Counted from the stretch's first letter, positions 18,233 to 27,343 are shown. The stretch is 64,000 nucleotides of DNA from Caldifarciminota bacterium (GCA_015489175.1 WGAI01000067.1:1-64000), one strand, 5' to 3'. Numbers and translations: made by a program. Notes: a model not told the origin generated them from the letters alone.

Positions 18233-19642
18233 ATGAACTCAACAGAAATTGAAAAAAACGGAGAGGCAAAAGTTTTATCGTGGTTGGCGTTAGGACTACT
18301 CATGTTAATAGAGCTTTTAGGCGTGTATCTTATTGCAATCAAAGAAATTAAATGGGGCATTTTCCTGTTCACTTTGCCGTTTGTGATAGGGATTATGCTT
18401 TATCTCTTCCTTAATCCCAAAATAGTTATGTTGTTTCTGGTCACAGTGGTTGCTGCTCTTCCTGTTCAGCGAGCTTTTTTCCCGATAGTCGTGCCCTCAC
18501 AACTTGTTTTCTTGCTGCTGTTGATGGCCACAGGGTCAATATTGTTGACATCATATCAGGAAATAATCGACGCCGGTTTCGGACGGAGTGTCGAGGATAA
18601 GCTTTTCATTTTGTTAGGTATAGTGTTGATTTTTTCCATCATAGTTAGCATAAGCAACGGCGATGATCCCAAAAACATCATGGTCATGGGGGTGCTCCAG
18701 TTTAATTACATCGGATATTTATGGGGAAGGGTTTATCTCAATGCGGAAAAGGACTGGAAAATCATCAAATACATCCTGCTTCTCTCCACATTCGCAGCCG
18801 GGTTTGAGCTTGCCTATCAGATGCCTGCCGCAAAATTTCACAATGTAGGCCGACTGCTCTTCCTTCAATCCTTTACGGTCTTCATTGCGTTCGTCATAGC
18901 TCTCAATGAGCTCGCTTTCGGAGTTAAAGGAACCCTCAAAACCATCTTCTATAATCTCGTTGCAATAGCAGCAATAGTCACCATCGTTATCTCGCTCAAC
19001 CGCACCATGTGGGTTATATTTGCGCTGTCCCTGTTTTGGCTCTATCTCCTGTGGAACTTTCTGTTAAAAATCTCCCTGAAACCGATAGTCAACAGTCTGG
19101 TTATGTGGACTCTGGCTATAATCATAACCGTTGCAGTGGGGCAGCTTGTATTCGGCTTCGACTTCCTGTTTTCACTGGTCAAACGAGTCTATACTTTTTC
19201 CAATCTCCAGCGCGATACTTCATTGATGGTCAGGAAGATAGACATAGGGCTTGTCAAGGATATAGTGCTCAGATCCCCGATATGGGGGCACGGCATTGGC
19301 AATGCTATGTGGCGCTACTGGCGGCATGCGGAGACATTTTTCATAGACAACGACTACATGGTTCTTTTGTGGCACTACGGCCTGTTTGGCACGCTGATAT
19401 TCCTGATCTTCTGGGTTTACAACCTGACAGTCATATTCAAGGGAATAAGATACGCCAGAGAAAGGGACATCAAGGTGCTCCTTTTGACGACATTCGCCGT
19501 CGGATCTTTGCTTATGATAAACGCTTTGACTGAAACAATTTACACGACACGCCCTCACATGCTCATCTACATGCTAATGGTCGGCATGTCGGTTTCGGTT
19601 GTCCGTAAAATGCAAATTCCTGCCAGCAAAGATGAGCATTGA
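18233..19642 (+). CDS. O-antigen ligase/polymerase-like membrane protein
   Basis: About 469 aa with 10-12 TM segments and a larger periplasmic loop near DTSLMVRKIDIG. The motif IWGHGIGNAMWRYW (G-x-G-x-G) before an aromatic-rich loop is the Wzy_C/O-antigen ligase pattern. The family either polymerises O-units or attaches glycan to lipid A core. I chose ATG 18233; a TATAAT lies at about 18206. The frame is open further upstream but that part overlaps the divergent gene. The 3' end overlaps the flippase gene by 69 bp, convergently. Confidence 0.75.
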   Translation: MNSTEIEKNGEAKVLSWLALGLLMLIELLGVYLIAIKEIKWGIFLFTLPFVIGIMLYLFLNPKIVMLFLVTVVAALPVQRAFFPIVVPSQLVFLLLLMATGSILLTSYQEIIDAGFGRSVEDKLFILLGIVLIFSIIVSISNGDDPKNIMVMGVLQFNYIGYLWGRVYLNAEKDWKIIKYILLLSTFAAGFELAYQMPAAKFHNVGRLLFLQSFTVFIAFVIALNELAFGVKGTLKTIFYNLVAIAAIVTIVISLNRTMWVIFALSLFWLYLLWNFLLKISLKPIVNSLVMWTLAIIITVAVGQLVFGFDFLFSLVKRVYTFSNLQRDTSLMVRKIDIGLVKDIVLRSPIWGHGIGNAMWRYWRHAETFFIDNDYMVLLWHYGLFGTLIFLIFWVYNLTVIFKGIRYARERDIKVLLLTTFAVGSLLMINALTETIYTTRPHMLIYMLMVGMSVSVVRKMQIPASKDEH

Positions 19643-20827
19643 AAGTGTCACGATCAGCATGATTGTGTAGCTGATGAAAGAGGCGACAGCCGCCCCCAGT
19701 ATCCCCATCCGAGGGATGAGAATGAAGTTAAGCACGATGTTTGTCATAAACCCTGTAGCTGATGATATGGTGTTCACCCACGGCTTGCCCACCGCTATGA
19801 AATAGTGCGCCAGAAAGCTGTTTGTCGAAAGCACCATCGTCGCCCACACGATCACGACTATAGACGGAATTGAGGGTATGTATTTTCTGCCGAATGTTAT
19901 GACCGTGAACGGATTTGCAATCAGCGTAAAGATCACCCCGCCGATTATGAGTATCAACATGGATGGAGCGCCGTATATGAAAACGGTTTTGAGACTCCTT
20001 GTCTTGACCAGAATGGGCAATAGCGCTTGGTTGATGCTGTTCGTGAATATCTTGATGCCGTCACCTACGAGCGAGGCTATCGAATAGTATCCCACTGCCT
20101 TTTTATCTAACAGGTAGCCGATTATCAATATATCACTTTTGAGCACCATGAACCACAGAATGTTATGCAGGTGTAACCAAAAGGTGTATGAGACCATCGA
20201 CTTGAGGAGTTTCCAATCCAATTTGATTTTGATGGTTAGCCACTTCCTCACAATCCAGATGGCTGCGACCGATATCAGAAACATGGCTGTCGTGCCGCTC
20301 GACAGTGCTGCGAGAGGAGTTTTCAAGCTGAAGATGCCCATAAGTATCACTATGAGCAGGAGTTTGACGAAGGTGCCGGATGTGTTTAGGAGCGCAAACT
20401 TATCAACGCTGCCTATGGCCTGAAGGTATGCCGAGTTTATGTAGAAAAGGATTAACAAAAACAGCTGTAAAGCAGCCACGAGGGAGATTGCATACGGCAG
20501 ATGATAAATGCCCCTCAACGCTATGGCATTCACAACACCACCTGAAACGCCCAACAGGATGGACAGCCAGAACATGGAGTCCAACAGATTTTTCCTGTCA
20601 ACTTTGCCGTAGAAATACACAACCGATACTGCGAGGCTGAGGTGAAAAAACCTGCTCAATGTGTCCGTCATGCTGCGTGCGAGCGAATAAAGTCCTTGAT
20701 CCCTGACGCTCATAAATCTCGCAATCAATATCAGGGACAGGAAACCGGCTGCCACCCGCGCATAGTTAAGAACTACCACCGAGGCAAAGTATTTCAACTT
20801 TTTCGATTTTATTTTCGGCAGCGACAT
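19574..20827 (-). CDS. Polysaccharide flippase, MOP superfamily (Wzx-like)
   Basis: 417 aa with 12 predicted TM segments typical of MATE/MOP polysaccharide exporters, beginning YFASVVVLNYARVAAGFL and continuing to ILNFILIPRMGILGAAVASF, a common Wzx signature. It would flip lipid-linked oligosaccharide across the inner membrane and pairs functionally with the convergent O-antigen ligase/polymerase-like gene. ATG 20827 is preceded by AAGGA at 7 nt; an in-frame TTG at 20845 is the alternative. No glycosyltransferases are next to it. Confidence 0.85.
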   Translation of the reverse strand: MSLPKIKSKKLKYFASVVVLNYARVAAGFLSLILIARFMSVRDQGLYSLARSMTDTLSRFFHLSLAVSVVYFYGKVDRKNLLDSMFWLSILLGVSGGVVNAIALRGIYHLPYAISLVAALQLFLLILFYINSAYLQAIGSVDKFALLNTSGTFVKLLLIVILMGIFSLKTPLAALSSGTTAMFLISVAAIWIVRKWLTIKIKLDWKLLKSMVSYTFWLHLHNILWFMVLKSDILIIGYLLDKKAVGYYSIASLVGDGIKIFTNSINQALLPILVKTRSLKTVFIYGAPSMLILIIGGVIFTLIANPFTVITFGRKYIPSIPSIVVIVWATMVLSTNSFLAHYFIAVGKPWVNTISSATGFMTNIVLNFILIPRMGILGAAVASFISYTIMLIVTLSMLIFAGRNLHFTDNRNRHADH

Positions 20828-20845
20828 CCTCTTATCCTTAGGCAA

Positions 20846-21463
20846 AGTCGGACTCCCAAAGCCATATTAAAGGGAAAACATCAACTCACTGTTTGCTGTT
20901 TCAGCCTGAAATTATACTGTGAAGGTAAGTATGCAGGCTTTCACTATATCGCAATGAAAAATTCACCGATAGATCCACATGCGTGGCACATGATGTATCA
21001 TTTAAAGGATACTTGAAATTTTAATCCTTCCTTATTTGCTAACCTCCTTTTTGCTGGACTATATAACTTCCTTGTAAGCGGGATTTGGGGCCGCTTGATG
21101 TGTATATCTGCAATCGCCTCATTAGATACGACCTGTTAAAACCGGTTATCTGCACGAGAGAGTCCAATATGGTGCTCTTCTCCTTCTTCGTAGCGTTAGG
21201 ATACTTCCTTGCCATCTTTGCCGTTATAATCTTCTAACATACATTTGGAAGCTATCTTTTCATAGGTGGGACCTCCTTCCTTTGGGTTTTTGGAGTGGAT
21301 TTTTCCGGCCCGAAGGAATGGGGTTCAACATATTCAAGCCTCTTTCGAGTTCCACAATTCGTGGTTCTTCCTTTTCATTTTGCATACTTTTTGTGATGTT
21401 TCTCGGCCTATGGAAATTAGCTTGCCTAAGGGTTAAAATTTTAAAAAACAAGGAGAATGGGAT
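20846..21463. other. Intergenic region with a transposase remnant and otherwise no gene
   Basis: About 620 bp between the flippase and the roadblock gene. The minus strand holds a decayed transposase N-terminus (21039-21215). A TATAAT-like box on the minus strand at about 20920 may serve the flippase. Two short open frames on either strand have no coding character that I recognise. Confidence 0.6.
21039..21215 (-). pseudogene. Transposase N-terminal remnant
   Basis: The minus-strand frame from ATG 21215 encodes 58 residues beginning MARKYPNATKKEKSTILDSL, then QITGFNRSYLMRRLQ, ending in TAG at 21039. The pattern (K-x-A-x-KKEK-x-x-ILD-x-x-x-x-x-TG-x-x-R) is the N-terminal HTH of integrase-core transposases and parallels the 2618-3240 pseudogene. 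No catalytic core follows, and more upstream pieces are out of frame. Confidence 0.6.
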
Positions 21464-21898
21464 ATGCAAGGTGTAGGTCAAAAATTAGAGCAAATTTTGA
21501 GAAGCCTCGAGGAGATGGTTCCCGATGTTGAGGCTATAGTTGTTATAAATGACGAAGGATTGGTCCTTGCTTCATCGGTGCCCCTTGGTTTGGATGAGGA
21601 CCGAATAGCTGCAATGGCCACCGTTGCACTCTCTTTAAGTGAGAGGACGATGCGCGAGCTTGATAGGGGCAATTGGGATCATGTTATCATAAGTGGCGAG
21701 AAAGGTATGCTTGTGGTCTATGCTCTTAGCGGTTCACCTGGTGCAATAGCTGTGCTTGCGTCCAGAGAGGCTAAGACTGGAATGATTTTATACCTCCTGA
21801 GGAAGATCGGGGTTGAAATCGTCAATGTGCTTGAAGGGAGAGAGGAAGCAGGAGCCTCTGGGATAGAAGGCACTAATGTAAATCTTCCACCGCTGTAA
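21464..21898 (+). CDS. Roadblock/LC7 domain protein (MglB-like)
   Basis: 144 aa. A single roadblock/LC7 fold spans most of the protein: LEQILRSLEEMVPDVEAIVV, then INDEGLVLASSVP, and GAIAVLASREAKTGMILYLL. In bacteria such proteins are often GTPase-activating partners of MglA-type small GTPases that set cell polarity and pilus location. Start ATG 21464 follows AAGGAGAATGG. It is the first gene of the pilus cluster, with prepilin peptidase 17 bp downstream. No MglA is encoded in the window, so its partner is unknown. Confidence 0.85.
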   Translation: MQGVGQKLEQILRSLEEMVPDVEAIVVINDEGLVLASSVPLGLDEDRIAAMATVALSLSERTMRELDRGNWDHVIISGEKGMLVVYALSGSPGAIAVLASREAKTGMILYLLRKIGVEIVNVLEGREEAGASGIEGTNVNLPPL

Positions 21899-21914
21899 CA
21901 TAGGCAAGATTTAA

Positions 21915-22673
21915 ATGAAGTTTATCTGTGGAATCATCTCTTTCGTATTAGGTGCAATTTTTGGCAGTTTCGCGAATGTCCTTATCTACCGTATTCCGCG
22001 CGGAGAATCCATCGTCTTCCCCGGCTCCCATTGTCCCGTTTGTGGGCATCCCCTATCTTGGAAAGACAATATCCCTTTGATTTCGTATATTCTTTTGAGA
22101 GGTAGATGTAGGTATTGTGGAGCTAAAATCTCGTTGCGTTACCCGTTAGTCGAGTTCACGATGGCGGTTCTCTTCACGATCGGCTTTTTGATCACGGGCC
22201 TGCATGTGCAGCTCCTATTCGTATGGACAGCTTTCTTCTTGTTACTGGTTATCTCATGGATAGATGTGGATCATGGGATTGTCCCCGACGAGCTCACCAT
22301 TGCCGGTGTCGTCATAGGATTGGTTGGACATGCATTGCTTGGCGTTCCGAGTTTGTTGACATCGCTCTGGGGATTGGCTGTTGCCCTTGTGCTGGGATTT
22401 AGTGTTAGATTCCTGGGCAGGGTGTTATCAGGGAGGGAGGCCTTTGGAGAGGGGGATATAACCACCCTTTCTATGATCGGTGCACTTCTCGGAGCTGATT
22501 ATGTATTTGCCGGGATATTCCTTGGTTCCATCGTAGGCCTTATTTTTATTGCAGGTTACTATCTTGTGAGGCGGGAACTGAGCAGGGAAGTGAAGTTTTG
22601 CCCATTTATCTTTGCGAGCGTTGTGATTTACTTCCTTGTAAGCTGGTGCTGCAACATATTTTATATAATCTGA
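21915..22673 (+). CDS. pilD: Type IV prepilin peptidase / N-methyltransferase
   Basis: Integral inner-membrane aspartic protease that cleaves type IV prepilin leaders and methylates the new N terminus. 252 aa with about 8 TM segments. The N-terminal cytoplasmic domain has the two zinc-binding pairs CPVC and CRYC. The catalytic aspartates are in IDVDHGIVPDELT and FGEGDITTLS (GxGD type). GSFANVLIYRIPRGES near the N terminus is a family hallmark. It lies between the roadblock protein and the TPR/pilus genes, supporting a role in pilus biogenesis. Confidence 0.96.
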   Translation: MKFICGIISFVLGAIFGSFANVLIYRIPRGESIVFPGSHCPVCGHPLSWKDNIPLISYILLRGRCRYCGAKISLRYPLVEFTMAVLFTIGFLITGLHVQLLFVWTAFFLLLVISWIDVDHGIVPDELTIAGVVIGLVGHALLGVPSLLTSLWGLAVALVLGFSVRFLGRVLSGREAFGEGDITTLSMIGALLGADYVFAGIFLGSIVGLIFIAGYYLVRRELSREVKFCPFIFASVVIYFLVSWCCNIFYII

Positions 22674-22688
22674 ATTCGTTGAATTAGC

Positions 22689-22717
22689 TTGACTTTTACA
22701 AATTGTTGAGATATCAT
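22689..22717 (+). promoter_or_regulatory. Promoter before the TPR gene, near-leaderless
   Basis: TTGACT (22689-22694) and TATCAT (22712-22717) with 17-bp spacing. The ATG at 22728 lies only 10 bp after the -10 box, so the transcript would have a leader of a few bases at most. Confidence 0.55.
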
Positions 22718-22727
22718 AGCAAAGGAA

Positions 22728-24542
22728 ATGTGGACACAAGCAGAGAGAAGGGCTCTAAGATATATAGCAACAGGGGAATACGATAAGGCCATCTCCGAAT
22801 ATCAGAAATTGCTGTCTGAGGTCGGAGATGACCCGGATATTTATAATGCCATAGGGGATCTGTATATCAAGAAAAAGGATACGCAGAAAGCTGTTGAAGC
22901 CTACCAGAAAGCAATTGAACTATATGAGAAAGATAACCTTGTAGAGAACGCCATTGCAGTAGCTCGAAAGGCTCTCCGTTACGACGAATCCAACAAATAC
23001 CTCTACCTTACGCTGTCTGAACTCTATGCACAGGTGGGAAGACATGACGAGGCTCTCGGTTACCTCTCGGCGTTCCTCGATAAAGGGGTTGAGCAACAGG
23101 ATGTGCAGAGACTGCAGCTGGTTTTTAAGGATATTGCTTCCTCCATTTCCAAGGATATGGAGCGTCAGAAGAGGTTTGAGAGGCTGTTCGAGAAGTTTCG
23201 TAAAATTATAGAAGAGTTAGGTGAGCTGAGTCTTGAGGAAGCCCAAAAGTCAGGTGGCGAGAGCATTAAATTTGACAAAGAAACTGGAAAGTTCAGAAAG
23301 ACAGATGGTAAGGTGGTGCAGTTCGAGCAGCCTTCGGAAGAAGTGCCTGAACCCAAACAGGAAACGCCGGCTGAGTTGTCCGAAGAAGAGCTTGGGAAAC
23401 TCGCCGAATGGCCTTCTGAGGAAGTTGAGCAAAAGGTGTGGCAGGAAAGCGAAACACCGACCCAGCCCGCTCAAACTGGCAGTCAGGCCGCGGAACCATG
23501 GGAATACGGCAGCGAGGGCATGGAGTTAGCTCAACAGGAGGTTAAGCCGCCGAAACATGAGGCTGTTCAGGAACCCCTTGTTGAAGTCCCTGAACATATC
23601 GAGGAGGTAACATCAGCCGCCAAAGAGAAACCCTCTGTCGAGTTTCCTGAATTGGAGGAGGCTCTGGAGATCGGGGATCAGTTTGGAGCTGAGGAAACTC
23701 CGCAGCAACAGGCTGCCGCAGTTCAAGAGCCTTCCGAAAAATCTGTCAGCGAAGATCTGGATGCCATCCTTGACAATCTCAACGAAATTCTGGAAGAAGA
23801 CATGAGCAAGCCTCAGGAGCAGCCAACTGCCACACAGGGGGGGGCGGAAATCGGCGATGTAGAGATGCCTTTTGAAGAGCTGCTGGCGCCACCTGCCGAA
23901 CAGACGCCAATAATTGAACAAACTCAGGCTATCCAGCCCGAACCGACGCCTCAGGAACAACCGATATTTCAGGAACCTGTGACCGAACCTGTCGAAAAAC
24001 TGTCACCGGTTGAGGCCTTCCTGAGATCAACCAAAGAGAAGGAGGTAAAACGCAAGAAGGCCTTCCTTGAGGAGATCAGAAAAGTCCCATCAGCAGGGTA
24101 TTCCCTTCTGTCTATTCTTCAGGATATAAGCTCATATTTGTCATCGTCGTCTCCGTTGTATTATCCCAATCTTGATCCTGCTGAATTTGGCCGCATCCTT
24201 ATGAATATGAAGCTCTACGATGAAGCTTTCCGCCAGTTCCAGAAAGCTTTGCTATATATGAAGCCTTCTGACAAGGCATCGAACATACTGGAAATAACTA
24301 AGTTCGCCGGCATGGCACTTTTTTATGCCCGAAAATACAGGCTGGCCATTAAACAGTTCGAGAGAGCACTAAAGTTGAACAGTCGCGATCCGGAATTGCA
24401 TTATCTGGTCGGCGTGTGTTATGAGCATCTCGGAGATTACAGAAAAGCGCTTGAGGCTTACGAAAACGCATATCTCATAGATGTTGATTTTCGAGATGTG
24501 GCTGAACGGATAAAATCGCTTTCACTCATAGAAAGGAGATGA
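22728..24542 (+). CDS. TPR protein with Pro/Glu/Gln-rich linker
   Basis: 604 aa, no signal peptide. Residues about 1-140 form several TPR repeats (AISEYQKLLSEVGDDPDIYN, AVEAYQKAIELYEK). Residues about 175-450 are low-complexity and rich in P, E and Q. Residues about 470-604 form a second TPR block (AFRQFQKALLYMKPS, AIKQFERALKLNSRDPELHY). This is a scaffold-like cytoplasmic protein. It sits 3 bp before the GspE-N/AAA+ gene, so it probably works with it in pilus assembly or regulation. I do not recognise a named family. Confidence 0.85.
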   Translation: MWTQAERRALRYIATGEYDKAISEYQKLLSEVGDDPDIYNAIGDLYIKKKDTQKAVEAYQKAIELYEKDNLVENAIAVARKALRYDESNKYLYLTLSELYAQVGRHDEALGYLSAFLDKGVEQQDVQRLQLVFKDIASSISKDMERQKRFERLFEKFRKIIEELGELSLEEAQKSGGESIKFDKETGKFRKTDGKVVQFEQPSEEVPEPKQETPAELSEEELGKLAEWPSEEVEQKVWQESETPTQPAQTGSQAAEPWEYGSEGMELAQQEVKPPKHEAVQEPLVEVPEHIEEVTSAAKEKPSVEFPELEEALEIGDQFGAEETPQQQAAAVQEPSEKSVSEDLDAILDNLNEILEEDMSKPQEQPTATQGGAEIGDVEMPFEELLAPPAEQTPIIEQTQAIQPEPTPQEQPIFQEPVTEPVEKLSPVEAFLRSTKEKEVKRKKAFLEEIRKVPSAGYSLLSILQDISSYLSSSSPLYYPNLDPAEFGRILMNMKLYDEAFRQFQKALLYMKPSDKASNILEITKFAGMALFYARKYRLAIKQFERALKLNSRDPELHYLVGVCYEHLGDYRKALEAYENAYLIDVDFRDVAERIKSLSLIERR

Positions 24543-24545
24543 GAC

Positions 24546-25685
24546 ATGCCGTCTCTGGCAGAAGTCCTTATAGGTAAGGGTATTTTTACAAAGGAACAGT
24601 TGACCGAAACCCTTAAGGCATTTAGAGGTTCAGGTAAGTCATTTGAAGAGATACTTGTTGAATCGGGACTTATGGACGATAGGAAATTGGTGGAACTCAT
24701 ACTTGCGGTTACTCCTTACAAGTATGTGAACCTCAAAGAATTGGAGATAGATCGCTCAGCCATTAAGCTGATACCTGTGGATATTGCTGAAAGGTTTCTG
24801 GTTTTCCCGATAGCGAAGTCCGGAGATTACCTCTCCTTAGCCATGGCAAATCCCATCGGTAAAGAGGTCTATGATGTTGTGACAAGACTTTCTAACTTGA
24901 AAATCATCCCGTTTGTGGCGAGCATAAGCGATATAAAGTGGGCCGTTGAGCGTTATTACCGCGGAAAAGAAGATGTTGAAAAGGAAGTTGAGCCTGCCTT
25001 TGAAGGGCTTATCATCCATGAAGGGAACAAATTTGCTGTCTCAGTCGCCCGTGATGTGTTAAACCATAAGAAAAAGGGCATCATCATTTTCTATGGGCCC
25101 GAAGGTGTCGGTAAAACATCGCTTTTGAGGGCAGTTTACGACGCACTCGAAAAGTCCGACATGAAAGGCAGGTTTTACAATCCGACCACATTCAAAGCTT
25201 CATACAACGACGCAAAAGTTGATGGGGCTCTTAGATTTTTCTTGAGAGAGTTAGGCATCGTTGATATTTTGCTTTTTGATGACATCGATGGCCTTTACGG
25301 AGAGAAGGAGGTCTGCCAATCAGTCGGTTATGTTGTTGAAGAGCTTGTTGATAGCGGCAGAAGTGTGTTTTTGACGCTTTCCGGAGGGCTTGAGAGCATT
25401 CAGATGGCCGGAAACATAAAACTGAGAAACTTGATGGAGGGTGGGCTTTTAGTGCCTATAACGCCTCCTGACAAGAATGTGATGCTGAAAATACTCGTTA
25501 AGATATCAAAAGAAGAAAATGTGAATATTTCAGATGAAGTTTTAAAATTTATAGTCGATAAAGCAGGCTCCAATTTGAGGCGGCTGAGAGGGGCCATTGT
25601 GCAGCTGAAATCTCTTGAGGAATATGCAGGAAAAAGGATACCCGATGAAGTTGCTAAAAGCATAGTGAGGAGGTATTTAACCTGA
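24546..25685 (+). CDS. GspE N-domain (MshEN) fused to a DnaA-like AAA+ ATPase
   Basis: 379 aa. Residues 1-140 are a GspE/PilB N-terminal domain (LAEVLIGKGIFTKEQLTETL; VELILAVTPYKYVNLKELEI; LIPVDIAERFLVFPIA), which in other proteins can bind c-di-GMP. The rest is a AAA+ module with Walker A GPEGVGKT (184-191), Walker B ILLFDDID (241-248) and a sensor II-like segment NLRRLRGAIVQLKSL. Its arrangement resembles DnaA domain III, but the DNA-binding domain IV is absent and there is no PilB-type secretion ATPase core. It lies between the TPR protein and PilM. The role is unknown; I infer an ATP-dependent regulator or assembly factor for the pilus machine. Confidence 0.85.
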   Translation: MPSLAEVLIGKGIFTKEQLTETLKAFRGSGKSFEEILVESGLMDDRKLVELILAVTPYKYVNLKELEIDRSAIKLIPVDIAERFLVFPIAKSGDYLSLAMANPIGKEVYDVVTRLSNLKIIPFVASISDIKWAVERYYRGKEDVEKEVEPAFEGLIIHEGNKFAVSVARDVLNHKKKGIIIFYGPEGVGKTSLLRAVYDALEKSDMKGRFYNPTTFKASYNDAKVDGALRFFLRELGIVDILLFDDIDGLYGEKEVCQSVGYVVEELVDSGRSVFLTLSGGLESIQMAGNIKLRNLMEGGLLVPITPPDKNVMLKILVKISKEENVNISDEVLKFIVDKAGSNLRRLRGAIVQLKSLEEYAGKRIPDEVAKSIVRRYLT

Positions 25686-25686
25686 T

Positions 25687-27333
25687 ATGCTTGGTCTATC
25701 GCTAAAGAGAAGGAAGAAAAATAAGGCAGGAGTTGGGCTCGATCTGGGCAGCAGATTTATAAAACTTGCTGTCCTGGAGAAACGGGGGTCCAGCTTTGAG
25801 TTAAAGAAATATGCTATCGAGGAGATACCTGCTGAGAGCATAGTTGGTAAGGAAATCATGGACAGGCAGGCAGTTGTGGAAACACTTGCTTCACTTGTGG
25901 AGCAGCACGGCCTTGAGGGCGAATTTGTAACTTTCAACATGGCTGGCAAAGGCGTGATGTTGCGTAGAATCACGGTCCCGAAACAGGATCCGAAAGCGCT
26001 TGCTGAATCCATCGAGAGGTATTTGACAGAGAACATACCGTTCGATCTCGCTGATGTGATATGGGATTACAAAATCCTACCCTCAACGGGAACCGAGGAG
26101 GAGATGGACCTTCTGCTTGCCGCTGTCAGAAACGACACGGTTTACTCCATGATCGACATCGTCAAGGAAGCAGGACTTCAGATAGGCGGTATCGACCTCG
26201 ATCCTATTGCCATAGAACATACTATGGCAATAAACGAGTATCTCAACGGGGAAGGCGACATATTCGTTTTCCACATAGGTTATGAGAACACGGAGGTGAT
26301 CCTTTTCCGGGATGGCCTTTTTTACGCTTACCGTGACATACCAATTGCCACAAAGATTTACACAGAGGCCATTATGAGATATCTCGATCTCACATTTGAG
26401 CGTGCAATACCCGTTCTGATAGGGACCGAGATCGAAGGGGCTGAATATGAGGAAGCGATGGGGGTTGTGAGATCTATCAACGAAAGACTTGTCGATCAGA
26501 TAGATAGGCTGTTCCCGACATTGATTTCGCCGGATGAACTTGAAAAACCGCGCGCCATATACCTGACAGGCGGAGGTGCATGGATCATCGGACTCAGGGA
26601 TTTCTTGCAGGATCACTATCAGCTTGCTGTTGACATAGTCGATCCGCTCTTGCAGTTGTCCTATGATACTGAGCTTTTCGGTGAGGAAGACACTCAACAT
26701 ATCTCCCCTATTCTCACAGTTGCAATCGGACTTGCGCTCAAACAGCTTGGTAACGCCACCATCGACCTCGCTCTGTCTCCCGTAGAGGAGAGAAGGGTTG
26801 AGGAAAAGAAGAAAATAAAGATAGGCCTTGAACCGATAGTCGGTGTTTTGAGTGCGGCCGGTCTGGCTGCTTACATTGGCCTGACTTACATGGGACAGGT
26901 ATCCAGAATTAAAGAGCTTAACCGGGAAATCGCTGAGACAAGGGGTAAAATACAGGCTCTTAAACAAAAGGTTGATGAGTTGCAGCAATATGAGGAAAAG
27001 AAAAAAGAGGTGGAGGCCAAGCTTGGAGTGATTGAGGAAGTTGCAAAAGGTAGGTTTTTTCAGGTTAGGATAATGGATGAGCTGAATCGTGTCATGCCGG
27101 ACGGTGTGTGGATAACAGAACTTTCGGAAACTGGCGGCGGATCTGATCAAGTTACCATAACGCTTAAAGGAGGAGCAGTGCAGCCATTTGATGTCACGGA
27201 GTTTATGAGGAGTCTCGAGGATTCTCCGATTTTCAGCAATGTTGAACTTGTCTCAGTGGAACAGTCACATACAGAAACTGAAGTCTATACATCTTTTCAA
27301 TTGAAGTTCACCGCTTCTAACATAGGGAAATAG
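25687..27333 (+). CDS. PilM-PilN fusion, pilus inner-membrane platform protein
   Basis: 548 aa. Residues about 10-370 are an actin-like PilM domain (GVGLDLGSRFIKLAVLEKRG; LTGGGAWIIGLRDFL). A single TM follows (about 385-405, IVGVLSAAGLAAYIGLTYMG), then a coiled coil (IKELNREIAETRGKIQALKQ) and a PilN-like periplasmic domain (RIMDELNRVMPDGVWITELS). In most bacteria PilM and PilN are separate proteins whose interaction links cytoplasm and periplasm; here they are one chain. It starts one base after the AAA+ gene stop. PilO follows after one intervening lipoprotein gene. Confidence 0.9.
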   Translation: MLGLSLKRRKKNKAGVGLDLGSRFIKLAVLEKRGSSFELKKYAIEEIPAESIVGKEIMDRQAVVETLASLVEQHGLEGEFVTFNMAGKGVMLRRITVPKQDPKALAESIERYLTENIPFDLADVIWDYKILPSTGTEEEMDLLLAAVRNDTVYSMIDIVKEAGLQIGGIDLDPIAIEHTMAINEYLNGEGDIFVFHIGYENTEVILFRDGLFYAYRDIPIATKIYTEAIMRYLDLTFERAIPVLIGTEIEGAEYEEAMGVVRSINERLVDQIDRLFPTLISPDELEKPRAIYLTGGGAWIIGLRDFLQDHYQLAVDIVDPLLQLSYDTELFGEEDTQHISPILTVAIGLALKQLGNATIDLALSPVEERRVEEKKKIKIGLEPIVGVLSAAGLAAYIGLTYMGQVSRIKELNREIAETRGKIQALKQKVDELQQYEEKKKEVEAKLGVIEEVAKGRFFQVRIMDELNRVMPDGVWITELSETGGGSDQVTITLKGGAVQPFDVTEFMRSLEDSPIFSNVELVSVEQSHTETEVYTSFQLKFTASNIGK

Positions 27334-27343
27334 GGGGGAAACC

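Noticed and set aside
21260-21481. 73-aa minus-strand frame before the roadblock gene.
   Set aside because: Overlaps the roadblock gene's ribosome binding site and start, with no recognisable motif.
24546-25685. PilB/PilT-type pilus motor ATPase.
   Set aside because: The T2SS ATPase core motifs (Asp and His boxes) are absent; the AAA+ part resembles DnaA.
24546-25685. Replication initiator DnaA, with an origin nearby.
   Set aside because: No DnaA domain IV, no DnaA boxes or AT-rich unwinding region seen, and the neighbours are pilus genes.
26083-27150. 355-aa antisense frame inside the PilM-PilN gene.
   Set aside because: Shadow frame; composition is not protein-like and the plus-strand gene is clear.
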